A DNA stretch of 64,000 nucleotides, from contig CALKJI010000001.1 in assembly GCA_937995655.1 (NCBI GenBank), forward strand, positions 1 to 64,000, read 5' to 3'. Under the pieces are notes generated by a model, which did not search any database, had not been told where the DNA came from, and saw only the letters and a program-made list of their open reading frames with translations. Source of the DNA: an uncultured Pseudothermotoga sp. (GTDB taxonomy: Bacteria; Thermotogota; Thermotogae; Thermotogales; DSM-5069). The position numbers and the translations under genes were made by a program. Shown here piece by piece: positions 35,486 to 45,455 of this stretch (position 1 is the stretch's first letter; each line of letters begins with the position of its first letter).

Positions 35486-37126
35486 GTGGAAAAGAGAATC
35501 ATAAAGGTTTCTTCAGTTGAAGAGCTCATCTCAACTTTAGAAAAGAATTATGGACCAACTTGGTATGAAAAGGTATCATTACAGATCACAGAAACAACGG
35601 GACAAATTGAAGCCGTTGTGAAACCCATAGATAACGTAGATTCAGGAACAGCAATCGAGGAACTGACATCAATAATGAAGATCAAATCCATCCCTCTGCC
35701 ACATTTGAGCAATATAGAAAAACAGTATTCTAACCCAGTTGTCAGAGTAAATATCTCTGAAGACAAAATGCAGGCATCTATCTTCATCATACCGGGGTTT
35801 AAAAGAATACTACCAACCGTTGATGAAATCAAACAAGCTTTGTCCAACTCACAAATCGTATATTGTGATGAAAAAACAATCTTATCGGTGATTCAAGATC
35901 AGAAACTCTTTACGGAGGTAGTAGTTGCTCAAGGTAAACAACCCGTACTTCCAAAGGATGCTTCCGTAGAGTTTCTTTTCCCTCCCACAGGATTTTTATA
36001 CCAAAGACCACAAGCAGATGAGAAATTCGATCCAGCATCTTTGTACAAGATCTTCACTTGTAAATCAGGCGATATTCTTGCCATCAAAAGACCTCCCGAA
36101 TATGGACAGGATGGAATAACGGTCACAGGTGAAATCATCAAGGTCGAAAAGCCAAAAGACATAAATCTATCTTCTTTTCTTGGTCAGAATGTAGCTATCT
36201 CAGAAGATAATCTAAAGATCGTAGCCACCTGTGATGGACAACCATACTTGGAAAACTCAAAGGTCTGTGTGAGAAACCTTCTAGTGATAGACAAAGATCT
36301 TGGTTATGACACTGGAAATATAGATTTCAATGCCAGTGTTGTGGTTCGAGGAAACGCCGAAGGACCTTTTAAAATAAGAGCCAAAGGTGATGTGTTAATA
36401 CTTGGCATTCTTGGTGAAGTAGAAGTGAATTGTGGTGGGTCACTTAGAGTTCAAGGAGGCGTTTTTGGTAGAGGCAAGGGAATTGTCAACGTTGGAAAGG
36501 ATTTTGCAGCGAAGTTTGTCAGCGAGGCTCAAATCTTTTGTGGAGGGAATATCATTGTAGAGGACTACATCATGAATTCCACAGTGATCTGTGCCGGGGA
36601 TGTAAAGGTCTTTGGCAAAGGAGTTATAAGTGGTGGAACGTTGAAGGCAGCTGGAAATGTCGAGGCAAGTGAATTAGGCAGCGTTGCCAACATTCGGACA
36701 GAGATAGCCGCTGGCATTGATTATGAAAATGAATCGAAATATGCACAACTTCAAAGGACCTTGATACAGATAGTGAAGAGGGTAAACGTACTATCGAGCA
36801 GTGAAAGTTCCTTAAGAAATCAACTGTTACGGACGAAGGATACAACAAAAAGAGAATCTCTAAAGACATTGCTCGTGAAAATCCAAGAGGCAAAGTTTGC
36901 TTTTGAAAAGCAACTTCATAAAACTCGCAATGCAATCAGGATAATAAAACACAATATGCAACTCGATAAACTAAGATTTTCGGCAAGAATCAAAGTGAGG
37001 AGGGTATGTCATTCGAATGTAAAGATCCAGATCGGCCTATTGTCAAAATTGAATTCAGAGGAAATAGGTCCATGCGAATTTTTCTTAGATAAAAGCTCAG
37101 GAAAAATTATGTGCAGGTCGAACTGA
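35486..37126 (+). CDS. FapA family protein (DUF342)
   Basis: 546 residues from GTG 35486, after GGGGG. A longer frame starting at 35270 would overlap the divergent EamA gene and is not believed. The middle carries the FapA/DUF342 beta-helix with repeated strands (NIDFNASVVVRGNAEGPFKI, GSLRVQGGVFGRGKGIVNVG, AQIFCGGNIIVEDYIMNSTV) and the typical KRPPEYGQDGITVTG block. A C-terminal coiled coil spans about 405-490. Such polymer-forming proteins are linked to cell surface or flagellar assembly; the function here is unknown. It ends 10 bp from the convergent HD-GYP gene without a hairpin. Confidence 0.85.
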   Translation: MEKRIIKVSSVEELISTLEKNYGPTWYEKVSLQITETTGQIEAVVKPIDNVDSGTAIEELTSIMKIKSIPLPHLSNIEKQYSNPVVRVNISEDKMQASIFIIPGFKRILPTVDEIKQALSNSQIVYCDEKTILSVIQDQKLFTEVVVAQGKQPVLPKDASVEFLFPPTGFLYQRPQADEKFDPASLYKIFTCKSGDILAIKRPPEYGQDGITVTGEIIKVEKPKDINLSSFLGQNVAISEDNLKIVATCDGQPYLENSKVCVRNLLVIDKDLGYDTGNIDFNASVVVRGNAEGPFKIRAKGDVLILGILGEVEVNCGGSLRVQGGVFGRGKGIVNVGKDFAAKFVSEAQIFCGGNIIVEDYIMNSTVICAGDVKVFGKGVISGGTLKAAGNVEASELGSVANIRTEIAAGIDYENESKYAQLQRTLIQIVKRVNVLSSSESSLRNQLLRTKDTTKRESLKTLLVKIQEAKFAFEKQLHKTRNAIRIIKHNMQLDKLRFSARIKVRRVCHSNVKIQIGLLSKLNSEEIGPCEFFLDKSSGKIMCRSN

Positions 37127-37136
37127 ACTAAAATTT

Positions 37137-39173
37137 TTAAGTTATTTTCTCGTTCAAAATCATTTTTATGAACTCCTGTGCAAGATTTGGATCAAATTGT
37201 GACCCACTGCACCGTTTAATTTCTCCTACCGCTTCTTGAAGGTTCATTCCTCGCTTGTAGGGTCTTAGTGTAGTCATGGCATCAAAGCTGTCAGCAAGAC
37301 ACAGTATTCTTGACTCAAAGGGTATCTGTTCGCCAGCAAGGCCATCTGGGTAACCTGTACCGTCATATCTTTCATGATGATGTCTCACCATATGTGCTAT
37401 CTCTTCCAATCCTGCCTCTATCAACAATTCATAACTTTTTACTGGATGAATCTTCACATACTCATATTCTTCGGTTGACAGATATCCATTTTTGTTCAAA
37501 ATTTGTTGATTGACAAAGATCTTTCCCACATCATGTACAAGCCCGGCCCAGTAGAGTTTGCGAATAGTTTCTTTACCTAGACCAAGCCATTCTGCAAACC
37601 TTGAGGCATAGTTTGCAACATCCTCTGAATGTCCCCTTGTGTAATAGTCATAGTATTCAAGAGCCTTGGTCATGACCAACAAAAGCCTTTTTTGGAATAT
37701 ACCCTGCTCTCTTATATAACTTCTGAGGGCGAGGAAAGTGGCTATGAAATCTGCTAGCCTTTGCAAATCGTCTTGTTTGATTTTAGTGTTCTTCAGATTG
37801 TAAAAGAGAATACCATAAACCCTGTCCAAGGACTTGATAATTCTCATAGTACAATTCTCCGATTCACTTGAGGTGCCACAAACCTGCATAATGATTTCTT
37901 TAACGATACCCTCTGAAGACATTTCCTGAAAATCGATGACTTTGTCAATTTTCTGTGAAATCATCTCATTGCTGTCGCGATAAATCACAAACAGTGTCTT
38001 TCCAGGATCACTTGACCTCAAGGCAACACCTATATGTGCCAACTCTTTGACATATTGCCTGAAAACTCTGAGAACTTCGTACAAAAAATCCTTTTCCTGG
38101 ATCGTTTCATAGGTCATCTTGGAAGAAATATCAAGAAGTTTGACAAAGGCTTCCTGGAAAGAAAGAACTTGGGAAGTTCTCTCTTCTAATTCCTTGTTCA
38201 TTTGGGCGAGTTCTTCGTTCATTGCTTCAAGTTCTTGGAAAGATGCCCTCAGCTCCTGATTCAGAGCGTCTAGTTCCTCGTTAGCTGCCATGAGTTCTTC
38301 ATTTTTCTTATTCAGTTCCTCTGTTCTTTTCTCTACCATCTTTGCAAGATAGCGATTGATAAAGATCAACAGAGTGAAGACTGCAACAAAGCCCACAGAC
38401 ACAGCAAGCACAAGATACCAAACCCACATTGGCACAAAACGTCGTGGCCCTATAAATGGTCCGATCACATCCCGCAATTCTCTTTTGCTAATCTGAGAAA
38501 GACCCCTGTTTACAAGATTAACTAAGTCAACTCTATTCATGGGGAAGGCAAAGTAAGTTTGTTGAATTGAAATTGGCGCAAGTGATGAGAAATCATGAAA
38601 AATCTGCTCTCTTATTAAAAAATATTGGGCTGGCAGATCGTCCATGACAAAGACTTCAACATCACCAGATTTGGCGGCAGCGATGAGTTCTTCACTGTTC
38701 CTGTAATACTTAAAGATTAAGGAAGGATTTTTTTGTCTGAGTATCCTTTCATTCGCATCACCTTCAACAACTCCAATCAAATAAGGTGTAAGATTCGAAA
38801 AAGACTTGATGTTCAAAGGCTTTCTAAAATAGACCCTGCTCTCCAGGTTAATTACTGGATCTGAGAAGAGAAATACTTTCTCTCTCTCTGGTGTCTTGAA
38901 GATGAGGTTGATCATCTCTGCCTGGCCTGTTTGAAGTTTTTCCAACGCTTGTGAAAATGGCAAAAGCTCTATTTCAAAGGAAAGATTGAGTTTTTTCTCC
39001 AGCAGCTGAAGAATCTGAACTGTTATTCCCACCGGTTTTCCCGCTTCATCCTTCCAGATGAAGGGGGGATACTCCTCTCCACTGACAAATCGGATCACTT
39101 GCTTTGGAAAAAAAGTCAGTGGAACTATCAACAGGAAAAACAGTAAGAAAAACTTTATATATCCTTTCTTCAT
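37137..39173 (-). CDS. Membrane sensor with periplasmic SBP-3 domain and HD-GYP output
   Basis: 678 residues from ATG 39173, 8-9 bases after GGAGG. Signal/first helix KFFLLFFLLIVPLTFF; periplasmic SBP_bac_3 domain (VIRFVSGEEYPPFIWKDEAG, PVGITVQILQLLEKK) to about residue 245; membrane helix MWVWYLVLAVSVGFVAVFTL; a long coiled coil with repeated EELMAANEELDALN heptads; a GAF-like part; then HD-GYP with HSEDVANYASRF, LVHDVGK, HHERYDGTGYPDGL and LCLADSFDAMTT. HD-GYP domains hydrolyse cyclic di-GMP. It probably reports an amino acid or similar small ligand to c-di-GMP levels. Divergent from proS. Confidence 0.9.
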   Translation of the reverse strand: MKKGYIKFFLLFFLLIVPLTFFPKQVIRFVSGEEYPPFIWKDEAGKPVGITVQILQLLEKKLNLSFEIELLPFSQALEKLQTGQAEMINLIFKTPEREKVFLFSDPVINLESRVYFRKPLNIKSFSNLTPYLIGVVEGDANERILRQKNPSLIFKYYRNSEELIAAAKSGDVEVFVMDDLPAQYFLIREQIFHDFSSLAPISIQQTYFAFPMNRVDLVNLVNRGLSQISKRELRDVIGPFIGPRRFVPMWVWYLVLAVSVGFVAVFTLLIFINRYLAKMVEKRTEELNKKNEELMAANEELDALNQELRASFQELEAMNEELAQMNKELEERTSQVLSFQEAFVKLLDISSKMTYETIQEKDFLYEVLRVFRQYVKELAHIGVALRSSDPGKTLFVIYRDSNEMISQKIDKVIDFQEMSSEGIVKEIIMQVCGTSSESENCTMRIIKSLDRVYGILFYNLKNTKIKQDDLQRLADFIATFLALRSYIREQGIFQKRLLLVMTKALEYYDYYTRGHSEDVANYASRFAEWLGLGKETIRKLYWAGLVHDVGKIFVNQQILNKNGYLSTEEYEYVKIHPVKSYELLIEAGLEEIAHMVRHHHERYDGTGYPDGLAGEQIPFESRILCLADSFDAMTTLRPYKRGMNLQEAVGEIKRCSGSQFDPNLAQEFIKMILNEKIT

Positions 39174-39228
39174 TGAAAATGCCTCCAGAATTGAACGTTT
39201 CACTGATGATTTTATCACAATCAATTGA

Positions 39229-39234
39229 TATAAT
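39229..39234 (+). promoter_or_regulatory. -10 box of proS in the divergent HD-GYP/proS gap
   Basis: A perfect TATAAT 25 bp before the proS start. No convincing -35 stands at 16-18 bp. On the minus strand TGATAAAAT in the same 86-bp gap is a possible extended -10 for the HD-GYP gene. Confidence 0.4.
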
Positions 39235-39259
39235 TTCTCAAAGGATGGAGGTGTAAGAT

Positions 39260-40987
39260 GTGAGATTTTCTCAACTATATGCACCGACTTTGAAACAAGC
39301 ACCCTCAGATGCTGAGGTGGTGAGCCACGAACTTCTGTACAGGGCAGGTTTCATTCGGAAGGTAGCTGCAGGTGTTTATTCATATCTACCTTTGGCAAAA
39401 AGAACGCTCTCAAAGATCGAGAAGATAGTCAGAGAAGAGATGAATGCCATAGGTGCCCAAGAGGTTTCCATGCCAATCATTCAACCAGCCGAACTGTGGA
39501 AGGTTACAGGTCGATGGGAAGACTACGGACCTGAGATGATGAAACTCAAAGACAGACATGACAGAGAATTCACACTGGGCCCGACCCACGAAGAAGTATT
39601 CACAGAAGTCGTCAAAGATGAACTCAGATCTTACAAACAGTTGCCTGTTTTCCTGTATCAAATCGGCTCAAAGTATAGAGATGAAATTAGACCAAGATTT
39701 GGCCTCTTAAGAGCAAGGGAATTCATCATGAAGGATGGGTACAGTTTTCACGACAGTCAAGAATCTTTGAACGAAGCCTACCAAGCCTGTAGAAGAGCCT
39801 ACAGCAGGATCACAGAGAGGATCGGCTTGGAATATCTCATAATTGAAGCTGCCTCGGGCGCTATAGGTGGTAGTGAGTCTCATGAGTTTGTCAGCTTTGC
39901 ACCGATTGGTGAGACAAATCTTCTCAGGTGCGAAAGGTGTGGATATTCATCTAACGATGAACAAGCACCATACAAAGGCCTTTACACAAAAACAGATGAT
40001 ACTGAGAAACCTTTGACTTTGGTTCACACACCCAACGTTCGAACCGTTGAGCAAGTTGCCAGCTTTTTAGGTGTCAGACCAAGTCATATAGTAAAGTCCC
40101 TTCTCTTCGTTGGGAGAAATGGGTTTGTGATGGCATTGATTCAGGGAGATAGAGAGCTTAATTTAGAAAAATTAAAGGTATACTTGAACGATCAATCTTT
40201 GAGGCTTGCAGAACCAGATGAGGTGTATGAAAGATATAACGTCCCAATAGGTTTCATAGGGCCTGTTGGCATCAAGAATACTCGGGTAGTAGCAGATCAC
40301 GGTATCAGATATATGAAAAATGTCGTAGTTGGTGGTATGAAACAAGATTATCACTACATCAACGCCAACCTCAACAGGGATTTTTATGTTGATTCTTACA
40401 CAGACCTTAGGGTAGTCCAGGCGAATGACCCCTGTCCAAATTGCGGTGCACCGTTGAGTGGTTCTAAAGGAATAGAACTGGGTCATGTTTTCAAACTTGG
40501 TACGAAGTACTCTAAATCTATGAATGCATTATACATGGACCAAAAGGGTGAACTAAAGCCTTTCATAATGGGCTGCTACGGCTGGGGAGTCTCAAGAACG
40601 ATGGCTGCAGTTGTTGAACAATTACATGACCAAAACGGCATCATCTGGCCAAGATCGATATCACCTTTTGAGGTGATCATAACCGTTGTTTCGATGCAAG
40701 ACCACAATCAGAAAGCCTACGCGGAACGTATCTACAGAGACCTGTCTGAAAAAGGTATTGAGGTCTTGCTGGATGACAGAGAACTGTCACCGGGGATGAA
40801 GTTCACAGATGCCGATTTAATCGGTTTCCCATTGAGAATCACCGTTGGTAAATCTCTTGCCGATGGCTTGGTCGAACTTAAATTGAGAAATCAAGAAAAA
40901 CCACTGAAGATAAAAATTGAAGGTGATCCTGTCAGTTCGAAGGTCATGGAAATGCTCAAAGAATACAACCCACACAGGAAGGTGTAG
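39260..40987 (+). CDS. proS: Prolyl-tRNA synthetase (bacterial type with editing insertion)
   Basis: 575 residues from GTG 39260 behind GGAGG. Class II catalytic core: motif 1 near [11 protein letters not shown], motif 2 in [21 protein letters not shown], motif 3 in [17 protein letters not shown]. Between motifs 2 and 3 is the YbaK-like INS editing domain (about 230-390; [18 protein letters not shown]) that clears Ala-tRNA-Pro. A Cys-rich stretch ([11 protein letters not shown] and [13 protein letters not shown]) may bind zinc. It ends 3 bp before ftsY. Confidence 0.96.
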   Translation: MRFSQLYAPTLKQAPSDAEVVSHELLYRAGFIRKVAAGVYSYLPLAKRTLSKIEKIVREEMNAIGAQEVSMPIIQPAELWKVTGRWEDYGPEMMKLKDRHDREFTLGPTHEEVFTEVVKDELRSYKQLPVFLYQIGSKYRDEIRPRFGLLRAREFIMKDGYSFHDSQESLNEAYQACRRAYSRITERIGLEYLIIEAASGAIGGSESHEFVSFAPIGETNLLRCERCGYSSNDEQAPYKGLYTKTDDTEKPLTLVHTPNVRTVEQVASFLGVRPSHIVKSLLFVGRNGFVMALIQGDRELNLEKLKVYLNDQSLRLAEPDEVYERYNVPIGFIGPVGIKNTRVVADHGIRYMKNVVVGGMKQDYHYINANLNRDFYVDSYTDLRVVQANDPCPNCGAPLSGSKGIELGHVFKLGTKYSKSMNALYMDQKGELKPFIMGCYGWGVSRTMAAVVEQLHDQNGIIWPRSISPFEVIITVVSMQDHNQKAYAERIYRDLSEKGIEVLLDDRELSPGMKFTDADLIGFPLRITVGKSLADGLVELKLRNQEKPLKIKIEGDPVSSKVMEMLKEYNPHRKV

Positions 40988-40990
40988 AAG

Positions 40991-41875
40991 ATGGGATTTT
41001 TCGAGAAACTGAGATCAAAACTTATGAAAGCCCGCAAGAGTTTTTTTGAGGGCCTCTCACAGCTTTTGAAAGGTAAGAGAATAAGTAAAGAAGTACTCGA
41101 AGAATTGGAAGAAAGGTTAATAGCAGCAGATGTTGGATATGAAACGACTCAGTACATACTTGAAAAGCTCAAACAAAATCAGACAAACGATGCGTTCAGT
41201 TCGCTTAAAGAGATTCTTGTAGAACTTCTTGAGGGTAACAATCAAGTTGACGTAGAATCAAACAAGCCCTTCGTAATAACGATCGTGGGAGTCAATGGTA
41301 CAGGAAAAACCACAACAGCTGCAAAGTTGGCAGCATACTTCCAATCGCTTGGTAAAACCGTTGTTCTGGGTGCGGCAGATACTTTCAGAGCCGCAGCCAT
41401 TGAACAATTGAAGGAATGGGGCAATAGAATTGACTGTACTGTGATTAGCCATAACGAAGGGGCAGATTCGGCTGCCGTTGCTTTCGACACTGTGAACCAC
41501 GCAAAGGCAAAGTTCAAAGATGTTGCGATCATAGATACAGCAGGAAGATTGCACACAAAGAAAAACCTCATGGAGGAGCTCAGAAAAGTTCACAGAGTCC
41601 TAGGTAAAGTAGTTGAAAAAGCACCCCACGAGGTTCTTTTGGTGATAGATGCAACTACAGGACAAAATGGGCTGGTACAAGCTAAGATCTTCAAAGAGAT
41701 GGTTGATGTGACTGGTGTAGTGGTAACTAAATTAGATGGTACTGCCAAAGGCGGTATAGCCCTCGCTATTAAAAAAGAACTCGGTCTGTCCATAAAATTC
41801 ATAGGAATTGGAGAAGATATGGAAGACCTAAAACCCTTCAACGCAAAAGAGTTTGTAGATGCTTTATTAGATTGA
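40991..41875 (+). CDS. ftsY: Signal recognition particle receptor FtsY
   Basis: 294 residues. N domain followed by the GTPase G domain: GVNGTGKTTTAAKLA (G1), AADTFRAAAIEQL, DTAGRLHTK (G3), TKLDGTAKGGIAL (G4), and FIGIGEDMEDLKPF (G5 end). The acidic A domain of E. coli FtsY is missing, as in most thermophiles. It docks SRP-ribosome complexes at the membrane. It ends 1 bp from the convergent DUF2804 gene, so there is no room for a terminator between them. Confidence 0.96.
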   Translation: MGFFEKLRSKLMKARKSFFEGLSQLLKGKRISKEVLEELEERLIAADVGYETTQYILEKLKQNQTNDAFSSLKEILVELLEGNNQVDVESNKPFVITIVGVNGTGKTTTAAKLAAYFQSLGKTVVLGAADTFRAAAIEQLKEWGNRIDCTVISHNEGADSAAVAFDTVNHAKAKFKDVAIIDTAGRLHTKKNLMEELRKVHRVLGKVVEKAPHEVLLVIDATTGQNGLVQAKIFKEMVDVTGVVVTKLDGTAKGGIALAIKKELGLSIKFIGIGEDMEDLKPFNAKEFVDALLD

Positions 41876-41876
41876 A

Positions 41877-42896
41877 TTACCAGCGGGCACGGTGTTGTTC
41901 TGCCCAGCCAATGGCATCTCTAACGATATAAATTTTTTTATTATCATCTCTGACGAAACCTTTGAAGGTGCCTATCATCTGGTCTACTTTCGAACTAAGC
42001 AGTAGGGCATTTGTTTTTGCTATACGGTGATAGAAAGGCTGGAACTCCAAATCAACATCGTCTGAGTCTTTTGAATAGATATGCCAGGGTTTCATCAAGT
42101 CGTGCTTATCGTACTGGAAAATTACATCACTCAAAATTTTGGTAAGTTTTCCATTTATCAAGATGGCATTCTCATTTGTTCCTGTGTTATCGGTCCATCC
42201 TGCTCCAAGATTTGCACCTAGCTCAAGTCCATCATTCAGACGGACCGCAAAACTTGCCCAATTCCAGAAAGTAGAATATTTCCAGACACCCCTTCCAAAA
42301 TCGAGCGTTGCAAAGGTCTCTTTCAAGTCCAGTTTGTACCTCTTATCAGACAGAAATACTTCACCTTGTGCCGATAGGCAAAACTGTTTACTCGTGTACT
42401 GAAATCTATTCCAGCTCCATGGAACTATTACATTCAAAGATTCACTGTTGCCATGAAGAACTTCGATCTGAGCCTTTATGTCCTTTTTTTCGGAACTCGT
42501 GAACTGGGCTTCTATGATAGTTTTCCCCGAGTATCTTGTAAAACTTACCTTCATCCTCTTTGAATCGAAAACTACAGTTTCATCTACTCCATCTGGTAAA
42601 TTACAGCCTCTTCCAAAGGGCGTTATAACGGTCTCTTCAACAAATTCCTTGGTATGAAAATCCAAAAAATAACAAAAGACGATTCCAAGATAGTCGATAT
42701 TCGATATCGTGGCAGAAAAAAGGCAATTTTTGTTGAAGACAGCCCAGTAATTCCATTTCTTCTTTCTGAAAAAGTGACCTCTGAGATTAACTTTGATCAA
42801 GGGTTTTCTTGACCAACCTAATGCCAATGGATTCAATCTTCCATTCTTCAAGCAAAGATCTACAGGCTCAGTTATTTCAACACTTTCCTTTTTCAA
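41877..42896 (-). CDS. DUF2804 family protein
   Basis: 339 residues from TTG 42896, which overlaps the sdaAA stop (TTGA) and follows GAGGTGA. The family match rests on GRGVWKYSTFWNWASFAVRL, LGANLGAGWTDNTGTNENAI and an N-terminal part that begins ITEPVDLCLKNGRLNPLALGW. It is a large all-beta protein with many Trp, Phe and Tyr, no signal peptide and no membrane segment. The function of DUF2804 is unknown; a ligand-binding beta-barrel for lipids or glycans is possible. It is the last gene of the hppA-pfk-sda unit. Confidence 0.82.
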   Translation of the reverse strand: MKKESVEITEPVDLCLKNGRLNPLALGWSRKPLIKVNLRGHFFRKKKWNYWAVFNKNCLFSATISNIDYLGIVFCYFLDFHTKEFVEETVITPFGRGCNLPDGVDETVVFDSKRMKVSFTRYSGKTIIEAQFTSSEKKDIKAQIEVLHGNSESLNVIVPWSWNRFQYTSKQFCLSAQGEVFLSDKRYKLDLKETFATLDFGRGVWKYSTFWNWASFAVRLNDGLELGANLGAGWTDNTGTNENAILINGKLTKILSDVIFQYDKHDLMKPWHIYSKDSDDVDLEFQPFYHRIAKTNALLLSSKVDQMIGTFKGFVRDDNKKIYIVRDAIGWAEQHRARW

Positions 42897-43756
42897 AGGG
42901 ATTCACCTCTTATTTTTTCTAACAAATCTGTCGCGGTCTTGGTAGAAGCAATACCACCAAGTCCTGTTTCTCTGAGCTCCTCTGGCAGAGATCTTCCAAC
43001 CCTTGCCATCGCCTCAATAACTTCATCCAAGGGTATCACACTCCTTATTCCACACAGTGCCATCTCTGCTGTCGAGATAGCTATGTTAACAGCTACAGCG
43101 TTTCTTTTCACGCATGGTATTTCGACAAAACCTCCCACTGGATCACAAACAAGTCCCATCAAAGACTTCAAAGACAAAGCAGCGGCATGAGAAACTCTCT
43201 TGCTGTCCTTTGATAAACTGTAAACTGCCATTGCACTTGCCATAGCCGTCGCGGTACCAATCTCTGCTTGGCATCCAGCTACTGCCCCAGAGATAGAAAC
43301 CGTCTGAGCTATGCACTTACCAACCGCTCCAGCAACTATTAGAGCATCAACAAGACAATCTATGGAAATCTTCTTGATTTTTCTCAAGGCGTATGCCATC
43401 GCTGGAACCACACCGCAAGAGCCTGCTGTAGGACATGCCACTATTCTACCCATCGCAGCATTTGCTTCAATGACAGAAAGTGCCGTGACAGTTGCAAAGT
43501 AATTGAACTCCCCCATCATCTGAGGCTGCCATCGGCTGAACAAATGGGCATTATCACCACATAGTCCCGTCAAAGTCTTCTGAGCTCGCCCATAATTTTT
43601 TTCACAGATATCAAGCATAGCATCTAATATGATTCGAGTTTTGTTTCTCAACTCTATTGGATCCGATCCGTCTTCCAACATTTGAGACAACAAAACTACC
43701 TCGTGTAACGGTTGATCTATTTTCTCTTCCATCGAAGTTAATTCGCTAAATTTCAT
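42893..43756 (-). CDS. sdaAA: L-serine dehydratase, alpha chain (iron-sulfur type)
   Basis: 287 residues. Cluster-binding Cys occur in ACPTAGSCGVVPAMAYAL, LVCDPVGGFVEIPCVKRNA, matching the [4Fe-4S] site of bacterial serine deaminases. The enzyme turns L-serine into pyruvate and ammonia. It is split into alpha and beta genes as in Bacillus and Clostridia, with the beta gene 20 bp upstream. The ribosome binding site is weak (GTGAGATGATGAT), so translation may depend on coupling. TGA overlaps the DUF2804 start. Confidence 0.95.
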   Translation of the reverse strand: MKFSELTSMEEKIDQPLHEVVLLSQMLEDGSDPIELRNKTRIILDAMLDICEKNYGRAQKTLTGLCGDNAHLFSRWQPQMMGEFNYFATVTALSVIEANAAMGRIVACPTAGSCGVVPAMAYALRKIKKISIDCLVDALIVAGAVGKCIAQTVSISGAVAGCQAEIGTATAMASAMAVYSLSKDSKRVSHAAALSLKSLMGLVCDPVGGFVEIPCVKRNAVAVNIAISTAEMALCGIRSVIPLDEVIEAMARVGRSLPEELRETGLGGIASTKTATDLLEKIRGESL

Positions 43757-43776
43757 ATCATCATCTCACTGAAATT

Positions 43777-44430
43777 CTACAAAAAATCATCTTTTGGTAC
43801 AAAATAGCACTCAAGAACACAAGGAAGTTCTAAGAGTTCATCGAGCCTTTCTGGTGGTGAGTCAAGCTCAATTATTGTTAGAGCTGTCGCCTGAAGCAAA
43901 TTTATCCTTTTTAGGAATAGATTGGCGATATTAGCCTCCATTCTACTCAAGATCTTAGAGAGAGCACCAGGTTCATCCTTGTTTAGAATCATCAAGGTGT
44001 CATATTCCCAAGCCAACTCGCATTCAACATTGTCTATCTTGATGATTCTGATAGCTCCGCCACCAACTGAAGAACCTTCTATTTCGTGCTGACCTTTCTG
44101 TGTCTGAACCTTGATTCTCACCGTGTTTGGATGCACATTCCCAAGATCGACCGTGATAAAGGAGCATTCCAAGTTCATTTTCCTGGCTAAAGAATATGAG
44201 TCTTTGATTCTCTCATCGTCGTATTTCAAGCCCAGGATACCTGCCAACAGGGCTCTATCGGTTCCATGTCCTTTGAAGGTCTTGGCAAAAGAGCCGTGCA
44301 TGTAGAATTCAACGTACTTGGGTATCTCTCCAATCATTTTGTGGACGAACTTTGAGATTCTCATTGCACCTAAGGTATGAGAACTTGAAGGTCCGATCAT
44401 GACAGGGCCTATGATTTGTAAAAAATTCAC
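43777..44430 (-). CDS. sdaAB: L-serine dehydratase, beta chain with ACT domain
   Basis: 217 residues from GTG 44430 behind GAAGGTGATTCA. It starts NFLQIIGPVMIGPSSSHTLG, the conserved phosphate/substrate loop, and has GSFAKTFKGHGTDRALLAGI. The C-terminal third is an ACT domain (DTLMILNKDEPGALSKILSR) that may sense serine or help dimerisation. Works together with the alpha chain directly downstream. Confidence 0.95.
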   Translation of the reverse strand: MNFLQIIGPVMIGPSSSHTLGAMRISKFVHKMIGEIPKYVEFYMHGSFAKTFKGHGTDRALLAGILGLKYDDERIKDSYSLARKMNLECSFITVDLGNVHPNTVRIKVQTQKGQHEIEGSSVGGGAIRIIKIDNVECELAWEYDTLMILNKDEPGALSKILSRMEANIANLFLKRINLLQATALTIIELDSPPERLDELLELPCVLECYFVPKDDFL

Positions 44431-44440
44431 TGAATCACCT

Positions 44441-45451
44441 TCAGTAGAAAAGTTTTGCTAAACTTCTCAAATGCTCATCTACTATTTTTACATTGATCAT
44501 TGTTTCAGAATATGGCAACTCCGTTACAGTAAGTCCCCTCATGCCAAGTGCGTGATAGACCCTTGCCGATTTGACCATCTCGACGGCGCGTGTTGACATT
44601 TGCGTTGCAATTATTCGGTCCATACAGACAGGGCTACCGCCTCTCTGTAGATATCCAAGGTTCGTGTACCTCCATTCTATTGAAATATCTTTCAGTTTCC
44701 TTTCAATGAACATTCCTATCACTTGAGCTGCCGATGTTTTTTCATCTGTACCGGTGATATCGTACATTTCCTTAGGTAGGGTCGCTCCACTTTCAACAAC
44801 AACGATCGAGAATCTCTTTTGACTCTCATATCTGCTGCGAATTTTATTCAGGAGATCTTCTTGATCGATAGACTCAGCGTTTGTAACAACATAATCTGCT
44901 CCACCGGCAAGCCCACCGGTTACTGCTATCCAGCCACCAGGCTTTCCCATCGTTTCAACGATCATGACTCTATGGTGAGATTCGGCAGTTGCATGAAGTA
45001 TATCCAATGCTTCTCTGACGTGTTCTATGGCAGTAAAGAATCCTATTGAAAAATCTGTGAATGGCAAATCGTTGTCAATAGTAGCTGGAACCAAAACAGA
45101 CGGTATATTCGCCTTGGCAATTCTCAAAGCCGCTTTAACACCCAATCTTCCACCAAGGATGAGAAAAGAAGTTATAGAGTATTGCTCGAATTTCTTTGCG
45201 ATCTTTTGGACATCTTCCTCTTCTTGTGGAACAAACAGAGAGGTGCCCAAGATCGTTCCTCCGCGGTGTAGTATGCCAGAAACCGAAGATTTGGTCATCA
45301 CATCCACTTTGTCAAGGAGAAGTCCTTCAAAACCATCTTTTACACCCAAAATTTCAATACCTGTATCAGAGCCTTTCACCACCGTTGCCCTGATTGCTGC
45401 ATTCAATCCAGGACAATCATTTCCTACACACAACAGAGCGATTCTCTTCAT
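44441..45451 (-). CDS. Divergent phosphofructokinase homologue with altered nucleotide site
   Basis: 336 residues from ATG 45451 behind GGGAGGT. The PFK fold is clear (DCPGLNAAIRATVVKG, TIDNDL at 124-129, LGYLQRGGSPVCMDRIIATQ). Catalytic Asp126 and Asp128 are kept. The nucleotide/PPi loop is GGRLG (100-104) in place of GGDGS (ATP type) or GGDDT (PPi type), so the Mg-binding Asp is Arg and the position that separates ATP from PPi enzymes is Leu. Residue 123 is Ala, neither Gly nor Lys, and MGR is MGK. It may have a different phosphoryl donor or substrate, or be regulatory. It lies between hppA (4 bp away) and the serine dehydratase genes. Confidence 0.82.
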   Translation of the reverse strand: MKRIALLCVGNDCPGLNAAIRATVVKGSDTGIEILGVKDGFEGLLLDKVDVMTKSSVSGILHRGGTILGTSLFVPQEEEDVQKIAKKFEQYSITSFLILGGRLGVKAALRIAKANIPSVLVPATIDNDLPFTDFSIGFFTAIEHVREALDILHATAESHHRVMIVETMGKPGGWIAVTGGLAGGADYVVTNAESIDQEDLLNKIRSRYESQKRFSIVVVESGATLPKEMYDITGTDEKTSAAQVIGMFIERKLKDISIEWRYTNLGYLQRGGSPVCMDRIIATQMSTRAVEMVKSARVYHALGMRGLTVTELPYSETMINVKIVDEHLRSLAKLFY

Positions 45452-45455
45452 AAAT

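Noticed and set aside
39174-39302. Extension of the HD-GYP protein to 39302.
   Set aside because: It would overlap the start of proS, and the signal peptide with GGAGG is found at ATG 39173.
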